In this document: in pieces, positions 18,972 through 28,294 of the stretch | Position numbering within the stretch: the first letter of the stretch is position 1 | Layout: each line of letters starts with the position of its first letter | From: Deinococcus hopiensis KR-140 | Lineage (GTDB): Bacteria > Deinococcota > Deinococci > Deinococcales > Deinococcaceae | Assembly (NCBI GenBank): GCA_943327755.2 | Contig: CALPYF020000012.1 | Span: forward strand, 44,699-108,698 | Direction of reading: 5' to 3' | Length of the DNA stretch: 64,000 bases | Program-made: the position numbers and the translations under genes | The notes under the pieces: generated by a model | What the model was told of the DNA's origin: nothing | Databases searched by the model: none | The model's input: only the letters and a program-made list of their open reading frames with translations

Positions 18972-19781
18972 ATGACCGTACCGAAGTTCGGACTGGGAAC
19001 GTTCCGCCTGAAGGATGACGTGGTGCGCCGCGTGGTCGCGGACGCGCTGGAGCTGGGCTACCGCGCCATCGACACGGCGCAGGGCTACGACAACGAGGGC
19101 GAGATCGGCGAGGTGCTCGCCGCGAGTGGCGTGCCGCGCGCGGACGTGTACCTCACCACGAAGATCAAGCCCGCCAACTACCGCCGGGACGCGCTGCTGG
19201 ACAGCCTGCGCGTCAGCCTGGAGAAGCTGCGCGTGGAGCAGGTGGACCTGACCCTGATCCACTGGCCGGTCCCGAACGGTGAGGTGCGCCCCGAGGAGTA
19301 CCTCGCGGCGCTGGCCGAGGCGCGCGAGCAGGGCCTGACCCGCGAGATCGGCGTGTCGAACTTCAACATCGCGGGGCTGCGCCGGGCCCGGGAGATCCTG
19401 GGTGGCGTGCCGCTGGCGACGAATCAGGTGGAGATCCATCCGTACCTTCAGAACCGAAAACTGGTGGAATTCGCCCGTTCAGAGGGCCTGCACCTCACGT
19501 CGTACATGACGCTGGCGGTCGGGAAGGTCATGGACGACCCGGTGCTGCGCGACATTGCCGCGTCGCACGGCGCGAACCCCGCGCAGGTGGCGCTCGCGTG
19601 GGCGCTGGCGCAGGGCTTCAGCGTGATTCCCAGCTCCACGAAACGCGGGAACCTCGCCGGGAACCTGCGGGCGCAGGACCTCCAGCTGACCGCCGAGGAT
19701 CTGGACCGCATCGCGGCGCTGGACGTGGGCGAGGCCGCCCGCATCGCCAGCCCGGAGAGCGCCCGGCCCGTCTGGGACTGA
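18972..19781 (+). CDS. Aldo/keto reductase (DkgB-like)
   Basis: A 269-residue NADPH-dependent oxidoreductase of the AKR superfamily. The catalytic tetrad is visible: D and Y in AIDTAQGYDNEGEIG, K in VYLTTKIKPANY, and H in LTLIHWPVP. GVSNFNIAGL and QVEIHPYLQ are family signatures, and the C-terminal IPSSTKRGNLAGNL binds the cofactor phosphate. Closest to 2,5-diketo-D-gluconate reductase B/methylglyoxal reductases; the physiological substrate is open. CAGAGT sits 6 bases before the ATG. Confidence 0.9.
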   Translation: MTVPKFGLGTFRLKDDVVRRVVADALELGYRAIDTAQGYDNEGEIGEVLAASGVPRADVYLTTKIKPANYRRDALLDSLRVSLEKLRVEQVDLTLIHWPVPNGEVRPEEYLAALAEAREQGLTREIGVSNFNIAGLRRAREILGGVPLATNQVEIHPYLQNRKLVEFARSEGLHLTSYMTLAVGKVMDDPVLRDIAASHGANPAQVALAWALAQGFSVIPSSTKRGNLAGNLRAQDLQLTAEDLDRIAALDVGEAARIASPESARPVWD

Positions 19782-19897
19782 CACGGGCTCCGGTTGAACG
19801 GTGCGCCAACACTGTTCAACCCGGGCGGCTGCGACTCGCAGAGCTGCTCCGCAGGGAAAGAGCACAGTGGGTTGCCGGGGGTGGAGTCGGTAACCCT
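19782..19897 (-). repeat. Diverged copy of the 26.4-kb intergenic repeat
   Basis: It begins directly after the aldo/keto reductase stop with CACGGGCTCCGGTTGAAC. It contains the stem GGTTGAAC/GTTCAACC and continues CCGGGCGGCTGCGA, then GTGGAGTCGG. The order of motifs matches the reverse complement of the element at 26444-26578 (ACGGACTCCGATTGAA, GTTCAATCCGAGCG, GTGGAGCCGG), with many substitutions. It probably also ends transcription of the reductase gene. Confidence 0.55.
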
Positions 19898-19975
19898 TCA
19901 TTCTGCCCACCCGTCCGGGGGTGAGGGCGGGCGGCGTCCGTTCCCCCCCGGCGGGTGGGGTAGACTGCCCGCACC

Positions 19976-21046
19976 ATGAAATTCAACCCTCGGTCGGCCC
20001 TGACGGGACTCCTCGGTCTTTCGCTGCTTGCCGCGTGCGGGCAGACCCCGGCCGGCAGCACGCTGAGCGCGCAGGGCGGCGCGGGCAAACCGGCCACCGG
20101 CCTGACCTCGGTCGCGGCGCGCGCCTTCGTGCCGAACCCTGTGCAGACGACCGGCGACCAGTCCTTGACGGACGGGAAGGACAGCGCCGCCGCCGTGCCC
20201 GCCAGCGCGTACTACTCCGTCACCCTGACGAACCTGGACGGCAGCGGGTACCTGAGCGGCGACTACGCGAAGGTCGTCACGGAGACCGGCACGCCCGTGT
20301 ACGGCAGCGGACCGTTCAACTTCACCCGTGACCAGGACGGCTTCGAGCAGGTCATGGCGTACTTCTGGGTGACCGAGGCGCAGAAGTACATCCAGTCGCT
20401 GGGCTTCGGCAGTGACCTGCGGCCCGTGAACAGGCGGCAGCAGGCGCTGAAGGTCAGCCAGTACGGGATCGACAACTCGTACCAGAACGACCAGCCGGAC
20501 ATCATCCGCCTGGGCAAGGGAGGTGTGGACGACGCCGAAGACGGCGAGGTCATCGTGCACGAGTACGGGCACGCGGTGCACAACGCGCAGGTGCCGGGCT
20601 TCGGAACCAGCCTGGAAGCCGGGAGCATCGGCGAGGCGTTCGGGGATTACCTTGCCCTGACGGTGGCCGAGTCGGTGGCCCGGGCCAACGGAGCGCCGGT
20701 CAGGACGCCCCTGCCGTGCCTGATGGACTGGGACAGCACCTCGTACACCAGCGCGCCGCATTGCATCCGCCGCACTGACACGGACAAGAAGTACCCCCAG
20801 GATGTGCGCGGCGAGGTGCATGCCGACGGGGAGATCTGGTCCCGCGCGCTGTGGGACATCCGCCAGGGGCTGAAGGACGTCCGCAAGGCCGACCGGATCA
20901 TCATCAACGCGCAGTTCCGGTTCGCGCCCGACACCACCTTCGCGGCGGCCGCGCAGCACACCGTGGACACCGCGCAGGCGATGTACGGTGCCCAGGCGGC
21001 CGCTGCGGTGAAGGCGGCCTTCGTGGACCGCGGCATCCTGAAGTAG
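19976..21046 (+). CDS. Lipoprotein metallopeptidase, thermolysin/fungalysin-like
   Basis: A 356-residue protein with lipobox L18-A-A-C21. The zinc motif HEYGHAVHN is at 195-203, and the third ligand is probably Glu220 in SIGEAFGDYLAL, 25 residues on. This is the HExxH...GExxxD layout of M4/M36 (gluzincin) peptidases. It is expected to be anchored at the outer face of the membrane and to degrade extracellular protein. The propeptide is short or absent. TAGACT lies about 9 bases before the ATG. The first mature residues CGQTPA are identical to those of the subtilase at 55 kb. Confidence 0.85.
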   Translation: MKFNPRSALTGLLGLSLLAACGQTPAGSTLSAQGGAGKPATGLTSVAARAFVPNPVQTTGDQSLTDGKDSAAAVPASAYYSVTLTNLDGSGYLSGDYAKVVTETGTPVYGSGPFNFTRDQDGFEQVMAYFWVTEAQKYIQSLGFGSDLRPVNRRQQALKVSQYGIDNSYQNDQPDIIRLGKGGVDDAEDGEVIVHEYGHAVHNAQVPGFGTSLEAGSIGEAFGDYLALTVAESVARANGAPVRTPLPCLMDWDSTSYTSAPHCIRRTDTDKKYPQDVRGEVHADGEIWSRALWDIRQGLKDVRKADRIIINAQFRFAPDTTFAAAAQHTVDTAQAMYGAQAAAAVKAAFVDRGILK

Positions 21047-21364
21047 AGCGTCCAGCAGCGGTTACCGCGGATATCGGGGGCGTGGCGGGGCGAGTGTCAC
21101 ATCCCGCCCCCGAGGGCAGAGGTCTTGAGGGTCAGCCTCGGGGCCTCTGAATGCTGTGGCTGGAGACGGGGAAGCGCGTTGTGCGACTCCCGGCCTGACT
21201 GCGGTGAAATAGCGACTTGCATTCCAATGTATTCTGCCGTAGGCTAAATCGGTCATAGTTATTCGTTGGCAGAATGGTGGCGTTCCGGACGTCCGCCATA
21301 CCTGCTGCAGTTCGCAGGTGGGCCCCCCACTGCCCTGTCCCCGCACCCCCCCCCAGGAGCGCTC
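21047..21364 (+). promoter_or_regulatory. Long upstream region with two-box promoter TTGCAT-17-TAGGCT
   Basis: No gene is seen in these 318 bases. At 21217-21222 TTGCAT and at 21240-21245 TAGGCT are 17 bases apart, a good sigma-70 promoter in a locally AT-rich stretch. The arms ATTCTGCC (21231-21238) and GGCAGAAT (21268-21275) form an inverted repeat that encloses the -10 box. That makes it a candidate operator or leader hairpin. The mRNA would carry a leader of about 110 bases before the YdeI-like gene. The first 170 bases hold the end of the metallopeptidase unit and nothing else recognisable. Confidence 0.5.
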
Positions 21365-21811
21365 ATGCCCACGTTCACCGCCACCCTGACCCTGCACGGC
21401 AAGACCGCCACCGGCCTGAGCGTCCCCGAGCACGTCATCTCGGAACTGAACTCGGGCCGCCGCCCGCCCGTCCACGTCACCCTGAACGGCACGTACAGCT
21501 ACCGCTCCACCCTGGGCGTCATGGGGGGGCAGACCCTGCTGCCCGTCAGTGCCGAACACCGCGCCGCTGCCGGTCTGAATGCCGGGGACACCGTGACCGT
21601 CACCCTGACGCCCGACGCCGCCCCGCGCGAGGTGACCCTCCCCACCGACCTGCACGCCGCCCTCGACGCGCAGCCCGGTGCCCGGGACGCCTTCAGCCGA
21701 CTCAGCCCCAGCCGCCAGCGGGAACACGCCCGGCAGGTCGAGACGGCCAGGGCAGACGCGACCCGCACCCGCCGCATTCAGGCCGTCCTGGCCAGCCTCA
21801 CGCACACCTGA
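21365..21811 (+). CDS. YdeI/OmpD-associated family protein (DUF1905 + YdeI C-domain)
   Basis: A 148-residue protein. Residues 1-80 form the beta-rich DUF1905 domain (FTATLTLHGKTATGLSVPEHVISEL, then GDTVTVTLTPDAAPREV). The C-terminal 60 residues have the YdeI helical signature LSPSRQREHARQVETARADATRTRRI. The family is linked to peptide/bacteriocin tolerance in enterobacteria, but its function here is unknown. AGGAG precedes the ATG. First gene of a coupled run reaching 24332. Confidence 0.8.
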   Translation: MPTFTATLTLHGKTATGLSVPEHVISELNSGRRPPVHVTLNGTYSYRSTLGVMGGQTLLPVSAEHRAAAGLNAGDTVTVTLTPDAAPREVTLPTDLHAALDAQPGARDAFSRLSPSRQREHARQVETARADATRTRRIQAVLASLTHT

Positions 21812-21827
21812 CCCCTGGAGGTCCCCC

Positions 21828-22238
21828 ATGCTCACCCTGCACCCCTACCTCGGCTTCAACGGTCAGGCCCGCGAGGCCCTGGAGTTCTACCAGTCGTGCC
21901 TGGGCGGCACCCTGGACCTCATGACCGTCGCGGACTCCCCGGTCGCCGCGCAGATCCCCGCGCACATGCAGGAACACATCCTGCACGGCAGCCTCACCAG
22001 CGGCCCCCTGATCCTGAACGCCTCGGACATGACCGAGGACGTGGGCCGCACCCACAGCGTCACCCTGGCCCTCCAGAGCGACGACCTCGAACACGCCCGG
22101 CAGGTCTTCGACGCCCTGGCCCAGGGCGGCACCGTCACCCACCCCCTGAGCCCCTCGTTCTGGGAAGGGATGTTCGGGCAGCTCACCGACCGTTACGGGC
22201 ACCACTGGATGATGAACGTCATCCCCCAGCCCGGCTGA
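21828..22238 (+). CDS. VOC/PhnB-like glyoxalase-fold protein
   Basis: A 136-residue protein of the PhnB branch of the vicinal oxygen chelate superfamily: HPYLGFNGQAREALEFYQSCLGG at the start, HILHGSLTSGPLILNASD in the middle, and FWEGMFGQLTDRYGHHWMMNV at the end. It likely forms a dimer; substrate and metal use are unknown. GGAGGT serves as ribosome-binding site. Its TGA shares bases with the next ATG. Confidence 0.8.
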   Translation: MLTLHPYLGFNGQAREALEFYQSCLGGTLDLMTVADSPVAAQIPAHMQEHILHGSLTSGPLILNASDMTEDVGRTHSVTLALQSDDLEHARQVFDALAQGGTVTHPLSPSFWEGMFGQLTDRYGHHWMMNVIPQPG

Positions 22239-22612
22239 TGCGGGCTGTCACGCCCTTCCTGATGTTCCAGGGTCAGGCCGCGCCCGCCCTGGCGCTGTAC
22301 CTGACCCTGCCCGGCGTGCGCCTCCTGCACCGCCAGGACACCCCGGACGGGCGCGTGCAGCTGGCCGAACTGGACCTGAGCGGGCAGCGCGTGCGCGTGA
22401 CCGACTCGCCCGTTCCGCACGCGTTCACGTTCACGCCGTCCACGTCGCTGTTCCTCGATTGCGACACCCGCGAGGAATTCGACCGGGTGTGCGACACCCT
22501 CGGGGCAGGTGGCGAGTACCTGATGCCCCCGGACGACTACGGCTTCAGCCTCCGCTTCGCGTGGCTGAACGATCCGCACGGCGTGTCCTGGCAGGTCAAC
22601 CTCCCGGCATGA
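22238..22612 (+). CDS. VOC/PhnB-like (3-demethylubiquinone methyltransferase-domain type) protein
   Basis: A 124-residue relative of the preceding gene product: TPFLMFQGQAAPALALYL at the N-terminus, FLDCDTREEFDRVCDTL in the centre, and FAWLNDPHGVSWQVNLP at the C-terminus. The start ATG overlaps the preceding stop by one base (TGATG). Probably arose by duplication within this run. No substrate can be assigned. Confidence 0.75.
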   Translation: MRAVTPFLMFQGQAAPALALYLTLPGVRLLHRQDTPDGRVQLAELDLSGQRVRVTDSPVPHAFTFTPSTSLFLDCDTREEFDRVCDTLGAGGEYLMPPDDYGFSLRFAWLNDPHGVSWQVNLPA

Positions 22613-23019
22613 ACTGGACCCTGGAAGTCATCGTGGTGCCCGTCACGGACCTCGACCGCGCCCGCGCCTTCTATGCCGACGGGCTGGGCTTTCACGTCGA
22701 CCACGACACCGTGCGCGGCGGCCAGCGCCTCATCCAGTTCACGCCGCGCGGCTCCGGGTGCAGCGTCGTGATCGGCTCCGCGCTGCGGCCCATGCCGCCC
22801 GGCACCCTCCGGGGCCTGCAGCTCGTCGTGAATGACCTGCGCGCCGCGCACGCCGAACTGCTCGCGCGCGGCGTGCCCGTTTCCGACATTCAGGTGCGCG
22901 GTGGCCCCACCCCCCGCCCCGCCACGCCCGACGACGACCTGAACTTCGTGGGCTTCCTGTCCTTCCAGGACCCCGACGGCAACGGCTGGAGTGTCCAGCA
23001 GATCACCGCCCGCCCCTGA
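22609..23019 (+). CDS. VOC family protein (glyoxalase/bleomycin-resistance fold)
   Basis: A 136-residue VOC protein with VTDLDRARAFYADGLGFHVDHDT at the start and FLSFQDPDGNGWSVQQI at the end, the usual positions of the paired beta-alpha-beta modules. The last segment contains the typical DPDGN turn. It overlaps the preceding gene by four bases (ATGA). It could be a small-molecule-modifying or -sequestering enzyme; not assignable further. Confidence 0.8.
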   Translation: MNWTLEVIVVPVTDLDRARAFYADGLGFHVDHDTVRGGQRLIQFTPRGSGCSVVIGSALRPMPPGTLRGLQLVVNDLRAAHAELLARGVPVSDIQVRGGPTPRPATPDDDLNFVGFLSFQDPDGNGWSVQQITARP

Positions 23020-23040
23020 ATGTCGGAGGTGCCCCCCCAC

Positions 23041-23670
23041 ATGCGTCCCCTGATCGTCTGTAATTTCGTCACGCTGGACGGCTGCTACGAGGACGCTGGC
23101 CGGACCCTCGCGCCGCTGTTTACGTACCAGCACCCCGACTACCACGCCGACGACGGGTTCGATCACTACACGCTGTCGCTGCTGGAGCGCGCGGGCACGC
23201 TGCTGCTGGCCGGGCACGAGTCCGCGCGGAACAACCTGCGGTACTGGCAGGGCGTCCTGACCGACCCGGGCGCGACCGACGTCCGCCGGGCCTTCGCGCG
23301 CCGCATCGCGCAGATCGAGGTGGTCATCGTGTCCGACCACCTGACCCCCGACGACCTGACCTCCTTCCCGAACGCCCGCGCCGTCCGCGTGGCCGACGCG
23401 CCCGACACCGTCCGCACCCTGAAGGGCCAGCCGGGCGGACCGCTGCTGATCCTCCTGAGCCGCCTGTTGTGGAATGACCTGCTGGCCCGCGGACTGGTGG
23501 ACGAACTGCACCTGACCACCTTCCCGCTGCTGGCCGGGCCCGGCGGCACGCCGCTGTTCACGGGCCGCCCCCCGGTGCAGTTCCGCCTGATCCGCTCGGA
23601 GACCTTCCCCGGGTCCGGGAACGTTCTGACCGTGTGGAACACGTCCGCCCTCACCCAGGAGGCCCCATGA
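23041..23670 (+). CDS. RibD_C/dihydrofolate-reductase-like protein
   Basis: A 209-residue protein of the RibD C-terminal/DHFR-like family: MRPLIVCNFVTLDGCYEDAG at the N-terminus and GGPLLILLSRLLWNDLLARGLVDELHLTTFPLLAG towards the end, the pattern that holds NADPH in this fold. An in-frame ATG at 23020 touches the preceding stop, but GGAGGT (23025-23030) and alignment with the paralogue at 26592 (which starts RPLIVTEF) favour 23041. Function unknown; often seen in small detoxification clusters. Confidence 0.82.
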   Translation: MRPLIVCNFVTLDGCYEDAGRTLAPLFTYQHPDYHADDGFDHYTLSLLERAGTLLLAGHESARNNLRYWQGVLTDPGATDVRRAFARRIAQIEVVIVSDHLTPDDLTSFPNARAVRVADAPDTVRTLKGQPGGPLLILLSRLLWNDLLARGLVDELHLTTFPLLAGPGGTPLFTGRPPVQFRLIRSETFPGSGNVLTVWNTSALTQEAP

Positions 23671-24332
23671 AGTACCTGCTCACGTCCGGTGGGGTCACGA
23701 ACGCCAGCATCCACGCCGCGCTTGAGGAGATGCTGGGCAGACCCACCGCCGAGTGCCATGCGCTGTGCATTCCCACCGCGCAGCACGGCCACCCCTGGTG
23801 CACGCCCGGCAGCGCGTGGAACTTCGTGGCCGGACGCAGCCCCGCCCCGATGGTGGACCTGGGCTGGGCCAGCGTGGGCCTGCTGGAACTCCTGGCCCTG
23901 CCGCACCGGCCCCGCGACCGCTGGGAGGCGTGGGTGCGCTCCGCCGACGTGCTCCTCGTGGACGGCGGCGACGCGGCCTTCCTGACCCACTGGCTGCGGC
24001 AGACCGGACTGGCCGACCTGCTCCCCGACCTGACCGACACCGTCTGGGTGGGGGTGAGTGCTGGCAGCATGACCCTGACACCCCGCATCGGTTCGCCGTT
24101 CGTCTCGTGGATTGGGGCGGACGGCGACGACCGCGGGCTGGGCCTCGTGGACGTCTCGATCTTCCCGCACCTGAACTACCCCGACTTTCCCCACAACCGC
24201 ATGGCGAACGCCGAGGCGTGGGCCGCGCAGATCGGCGGGCCCGCCTACGCCCTGGACGACCAGAGCGCCCTGCGGATTGTGGACGGCGTGACTGAAGTCA
24301 TCTCGGAAGGGGAGTGGCGGGCGTTCCCGTGA
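23667..24332 (+). CDS. Peptidase S51 family (dipeptidase E/cyanophycinase-like)
   Basis: A 221-residue protein with YLLTSGGVTNASIHAALEEMLG at the start, VLLVDGGDAAFLTHWL (GGD turn), and VWVGVSAGSM, which contains the nucleophilic serine of the S51 elbow G-x-S-A-G. A conserved HLNYPDFPHNR loop follows. It is probably a cytoplasmic peptidase acting on short Asp-containing or modified peptides. The start overlaps the preceding stop (ATGA); last gene of the coupled run. Confidence 0.85.
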   Translation: MKYLLTSGGVTNASIHAALEEMLGRPTAECHALCIPTAQHGHPWCTPGSAWNFVAGRSPAPMVDLGWASVGLLELLALPHRPRDRWEAWVRSADVLLVDGGDAAFLTHWLRQTGLADLLPDLTDTVWVGVSAGSMTLTPRIGSPFVSWIGADGDDRGLGLVDVSIFPHLNYPDFPHNRMANAEAWAAQIGGPAYALDDQSALRIVDGVTEVISEGEWRAFP

Positions 24333-24404
24333 TCGCCACCTCACCGCCTCCGTCCGCCTGAACCGGCCCTCCCGGTAGGCCAGCGGGGCGGGTATCCTCG
24401 CGGT

Positions 24405-26443
<2,039 letters not shown>

Positions 26444-26444
<1 letters not shown>

Positions 26445-26578
26445 TACGGATTCCGTTTGTTCCGCCAACAATCCGGAACTTCACCGGATTGCCGGCTCCA
26501 CGTCCGAAACCCGTTTTTCTCCCACTCGCTTCGCTCGGATTGAACGGGCTTTGCAGCCCATTCAATCGGAGTCCGTAT
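26444..26578. repeat. 135-bp MITE-like intergenic element with inverted ends
   Basis: The ends ATACGGATTCCG (26444-26455) and CGGAGTCCGTAT (26567-26578) are inverted repeats matching at 11 of 12 positions. Inside are two hairpins: CAATCCGG/CCGGATTG (26469-26491), and a 13-bp stem starting GATTGAACGGGCT (26538-26567, one mismatch). It begins on the last base of the molybdo-oxidoreductase stop codon and ends just before the ribosome-binding site of the next gene. It encodes nothing. It is more AT-rich than its surroundings. A diverged copy in opposite orientation lies at 19782-19897. Confidence 0.75.
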
Positions 26579-26591
26579 GAGGAGGTCACGC

Positions 26592-27125
26592 GTGCGCCCA
26601 CTGATCGTCACCGAATTCGTGTCCCTGGACGGCGTGTACGAGGAACACTCGCCGTGGCGCGCGCCGTACGACCCGGACGACGGGCCGTTCAAACGCGACG
26701 AACTGTTCGCCAGTGGGGCGCTGCTGCTGGGCCGCACCACCTACGAGGGCTTCGCCGCGTACTGGCCGACCGCGACCGGTGCGTTCGCGGAGCGCATGAA
26801 CGCCCTGCCGAAGTACGTGGCGACCTCCCGTCCCGGCCCGCTCGGGTGGAACGCCACCGCGCTGGGACCGGACGTGCCGGCGGACGTGCAGACGCTCAAG
26901 GCGCAGCCGGGCGGCCCGCTGCTCGTGTACGGCAGCGGCAACCTCGCCCAGACGCTGCTGCGCCGTGGGCTGGTGGACGAACTGCGCCTGATGGTCTTCC
27001 CGCTCGTGCTGGGGCGCGGGAAACGCCTCTTCGACACCCTGGAGCACCTCCCCCTGACCCTGCTCGCCACGCGGGAGCTGGGCGCGGGTGTGCTGCTGCT
27101 CATGTACGGCCTGGCGCGCCCATGA
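26592..27125 (+). CDS. RibD_C/dihydrofolate-reductase-like protein (paralogue)
   Basis: A 177-residue paralogue of the 23041 product: RPLIVTEFVSLDGVYEEHS at the start, LLLGRTTYEGFAAYWP, and GGPLLVYGSGNLAQTLLRRGLVDELRLMVFPLVLGRGKRLF, a more complete DHFR/RibD_C pattern than its sister. The GTG at 26592 sits 5 bases after AGGAGGT. The upstream ATG at 26577 belongs to the repeat end. It overlaps the following dehydrogenase (ATGA). Confidence 0.88.
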   Translation: MRPLIVTEFVSLDGVYEEHSPWRAPYDPDDGPFKRDELFASGALLLGRTTYEGFAAYWPTATGAFAERMNALPKYVATSRPGPLGWNATALGPDVPADVQTLKAQPGGPLLVYGSGNLAQTLLRRGLVDELRLMVFPLVLGRGKRLFDTLEHLPLTLLATRELGAGVLLLMYGLARP

Positions 27126-27852
27126 CCACCGTCCTCATCACGGGTGGCAGCCGGGGCATCGGCGCGGCCACCGCCCGCCTCGCCGCGCAGGCCGGGTACG
27201 CGGTCGGGCTGGGGTACCGCCAGGACGCCGCCGCCGCTGCCGGAATCGTCCGGGAGATCGAGGCCGCCGGAGGCCGCGCGCTGGCCGTGCAGGCCGACGT
27301 CGGGGACACCGACGACGTGGAACGCCTCTTCGACACCGTACAGACCGGACTGGGCGGTCTGCACGCCCTAGTGAACAACGCCGGGACGCTGGAACGGCAG
27401 GCGCGCGTGGACGAACTCGACGCCGCCCGCCTCCAGCGGGTGCTCACTACCAATGTGATCGGCGCGTTCCTCTGCGCGGGCGCCGCTGTCCGGCGGCTCT
27501 CCACCCGGCATGGCGGGCCGGGCGGCGTGATCGTGAACGTCTCCTCCCGCGCGGCCGTGCTCGGCTCGGGCGGTGAGTACGTCGATTACGCCGCCTCGAA
27601 GGGTGCCGTGGATACCCTGACCGTCGGCCTGGCCCGCGAGGTCGCCGCCGAGGGCGTCCGCGTGTGCGGCGTCCGACCCGACCTGATCGAGACCGACATC
27701 CACGCGCTGGGCGGCGAACCGCAGCGCGTGGCGCGCCTCGCGGGCAGCGTCCCCCTGGGCCGCGGCGGCACGCCCGAGCCATCCTCTGGCTGCTGTCGCC
27801 GCAGGCGGCGTACGTGACCGGCACCACCCTGGACGTCAGCGGGGGGCGTTAG
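27122..27852 (+). pseudogene. Short-chain dehydrogenase/reductase, frameshifted near the C-terminus
   Basis: The sequence is a normal SDR to about residue 218: TGGSRGIGAATA (NADP binding), NNAG near residue 84, and the catalytic Ser and Tyr-x3-Lys in NVSSRAAV and YVDYAASKG. After GRGGTPE (27778) the frame changes. The expected ending RAILWLLSPQAAYVTGTTLDVSGG continues in another frame to the TAG at 27850. As sequenced, the product instead ends at 27817 with PSSGCCRRRRRT. A family-typical TPEEVARAI could be restored by 13 missing bases between two CCCGAG copies. Catalytic residues are intact, so partial function is possible. Confidence 0.8.
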
Positions 27853-27862
27853 GGCGCCCCGG

Positions 27863-28222
27863 TCAGCTCCCCGCGACCAGCGCCTTCCAGCCGTCGGGGT
27901 CCTCACCGACCGTCAGGTGCTTCCCGGCGCGCACCAGCGGCAGCCGCAGCAGTTCCGGATCGTCGATGATCTTCGCGATCACGCCGTCCTCGGTGGTGCG
28001 CAGGTACGCGAGGTTGCTGCGCTCGTACGCCTTGCCCTCCAGGTCCAGCAGGGCGTTCAGGCCGAACTTCTGCACGAAGCGGCTGAGCTCCCCCTTGGCG
28101 ATGGGCCGCTCCTTCAGGTCCACGAAATGGATCTTGATCTTACGTTCCTTGAAGAAGCGCTCGGCGGCGCGGGTTTCCTTGCTCTTGCGCGTGCCGAACA
28201 CCTGCACCTGCAACTCACTCAT
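27863..28222 (-). CDS. ArsC/Spx-like thioredoxin-fold protein without catalytic Cys
   Basis: A 119-residue protein with the ArsC/YffB/Spx profile: VQVFGTRKSKETRAAERFFKE at the start, VDLKERPIAKGELSRFVQKFG in the middle, and ELLRLPLVRAGKHLTVGED near the end. The family cysteine that follows the first strand is replaced: G10-T-R-K-S14 stands where G-x-x-x-C is usual, and the chain has no cysteine at all. Arsenate reduction or thiol sensing is therefore unlikely; a structural or regulatory role is possible. TACACT then 6 bases before ATG (leaderless). Confidence 0.8.
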   Translation of the reverse strand: MSELQVQVFGTRKSKETRAAERFFKERKIKIHFVDLKERPIAKGELSRFVQKFGLNALLDLEGKAYERSNLAYLRTTEDGVIAKIIDDPELLRLPLVRAGKHLTVGEDPDGWKALVAGS

Positions 28223-28263
28223 GCCTCAAGTGTAGAGGCAGCGCTACCGGGCGCCGCGTGAGA

Positions 28264-28287
28264 CCCCCACCCGCAAACGGATGGGGG
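28264..28287 (-). terminator. Probable terminator of the nucleoside transporter gene
   Basis: CCCCCACCCG and CGGATGGGGG pair with a small bulge around CAAA, just beyond the minus-strand stop at 28295. Confidence 0.55.
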
Positions 28288-28294
28288 GGCGGGT

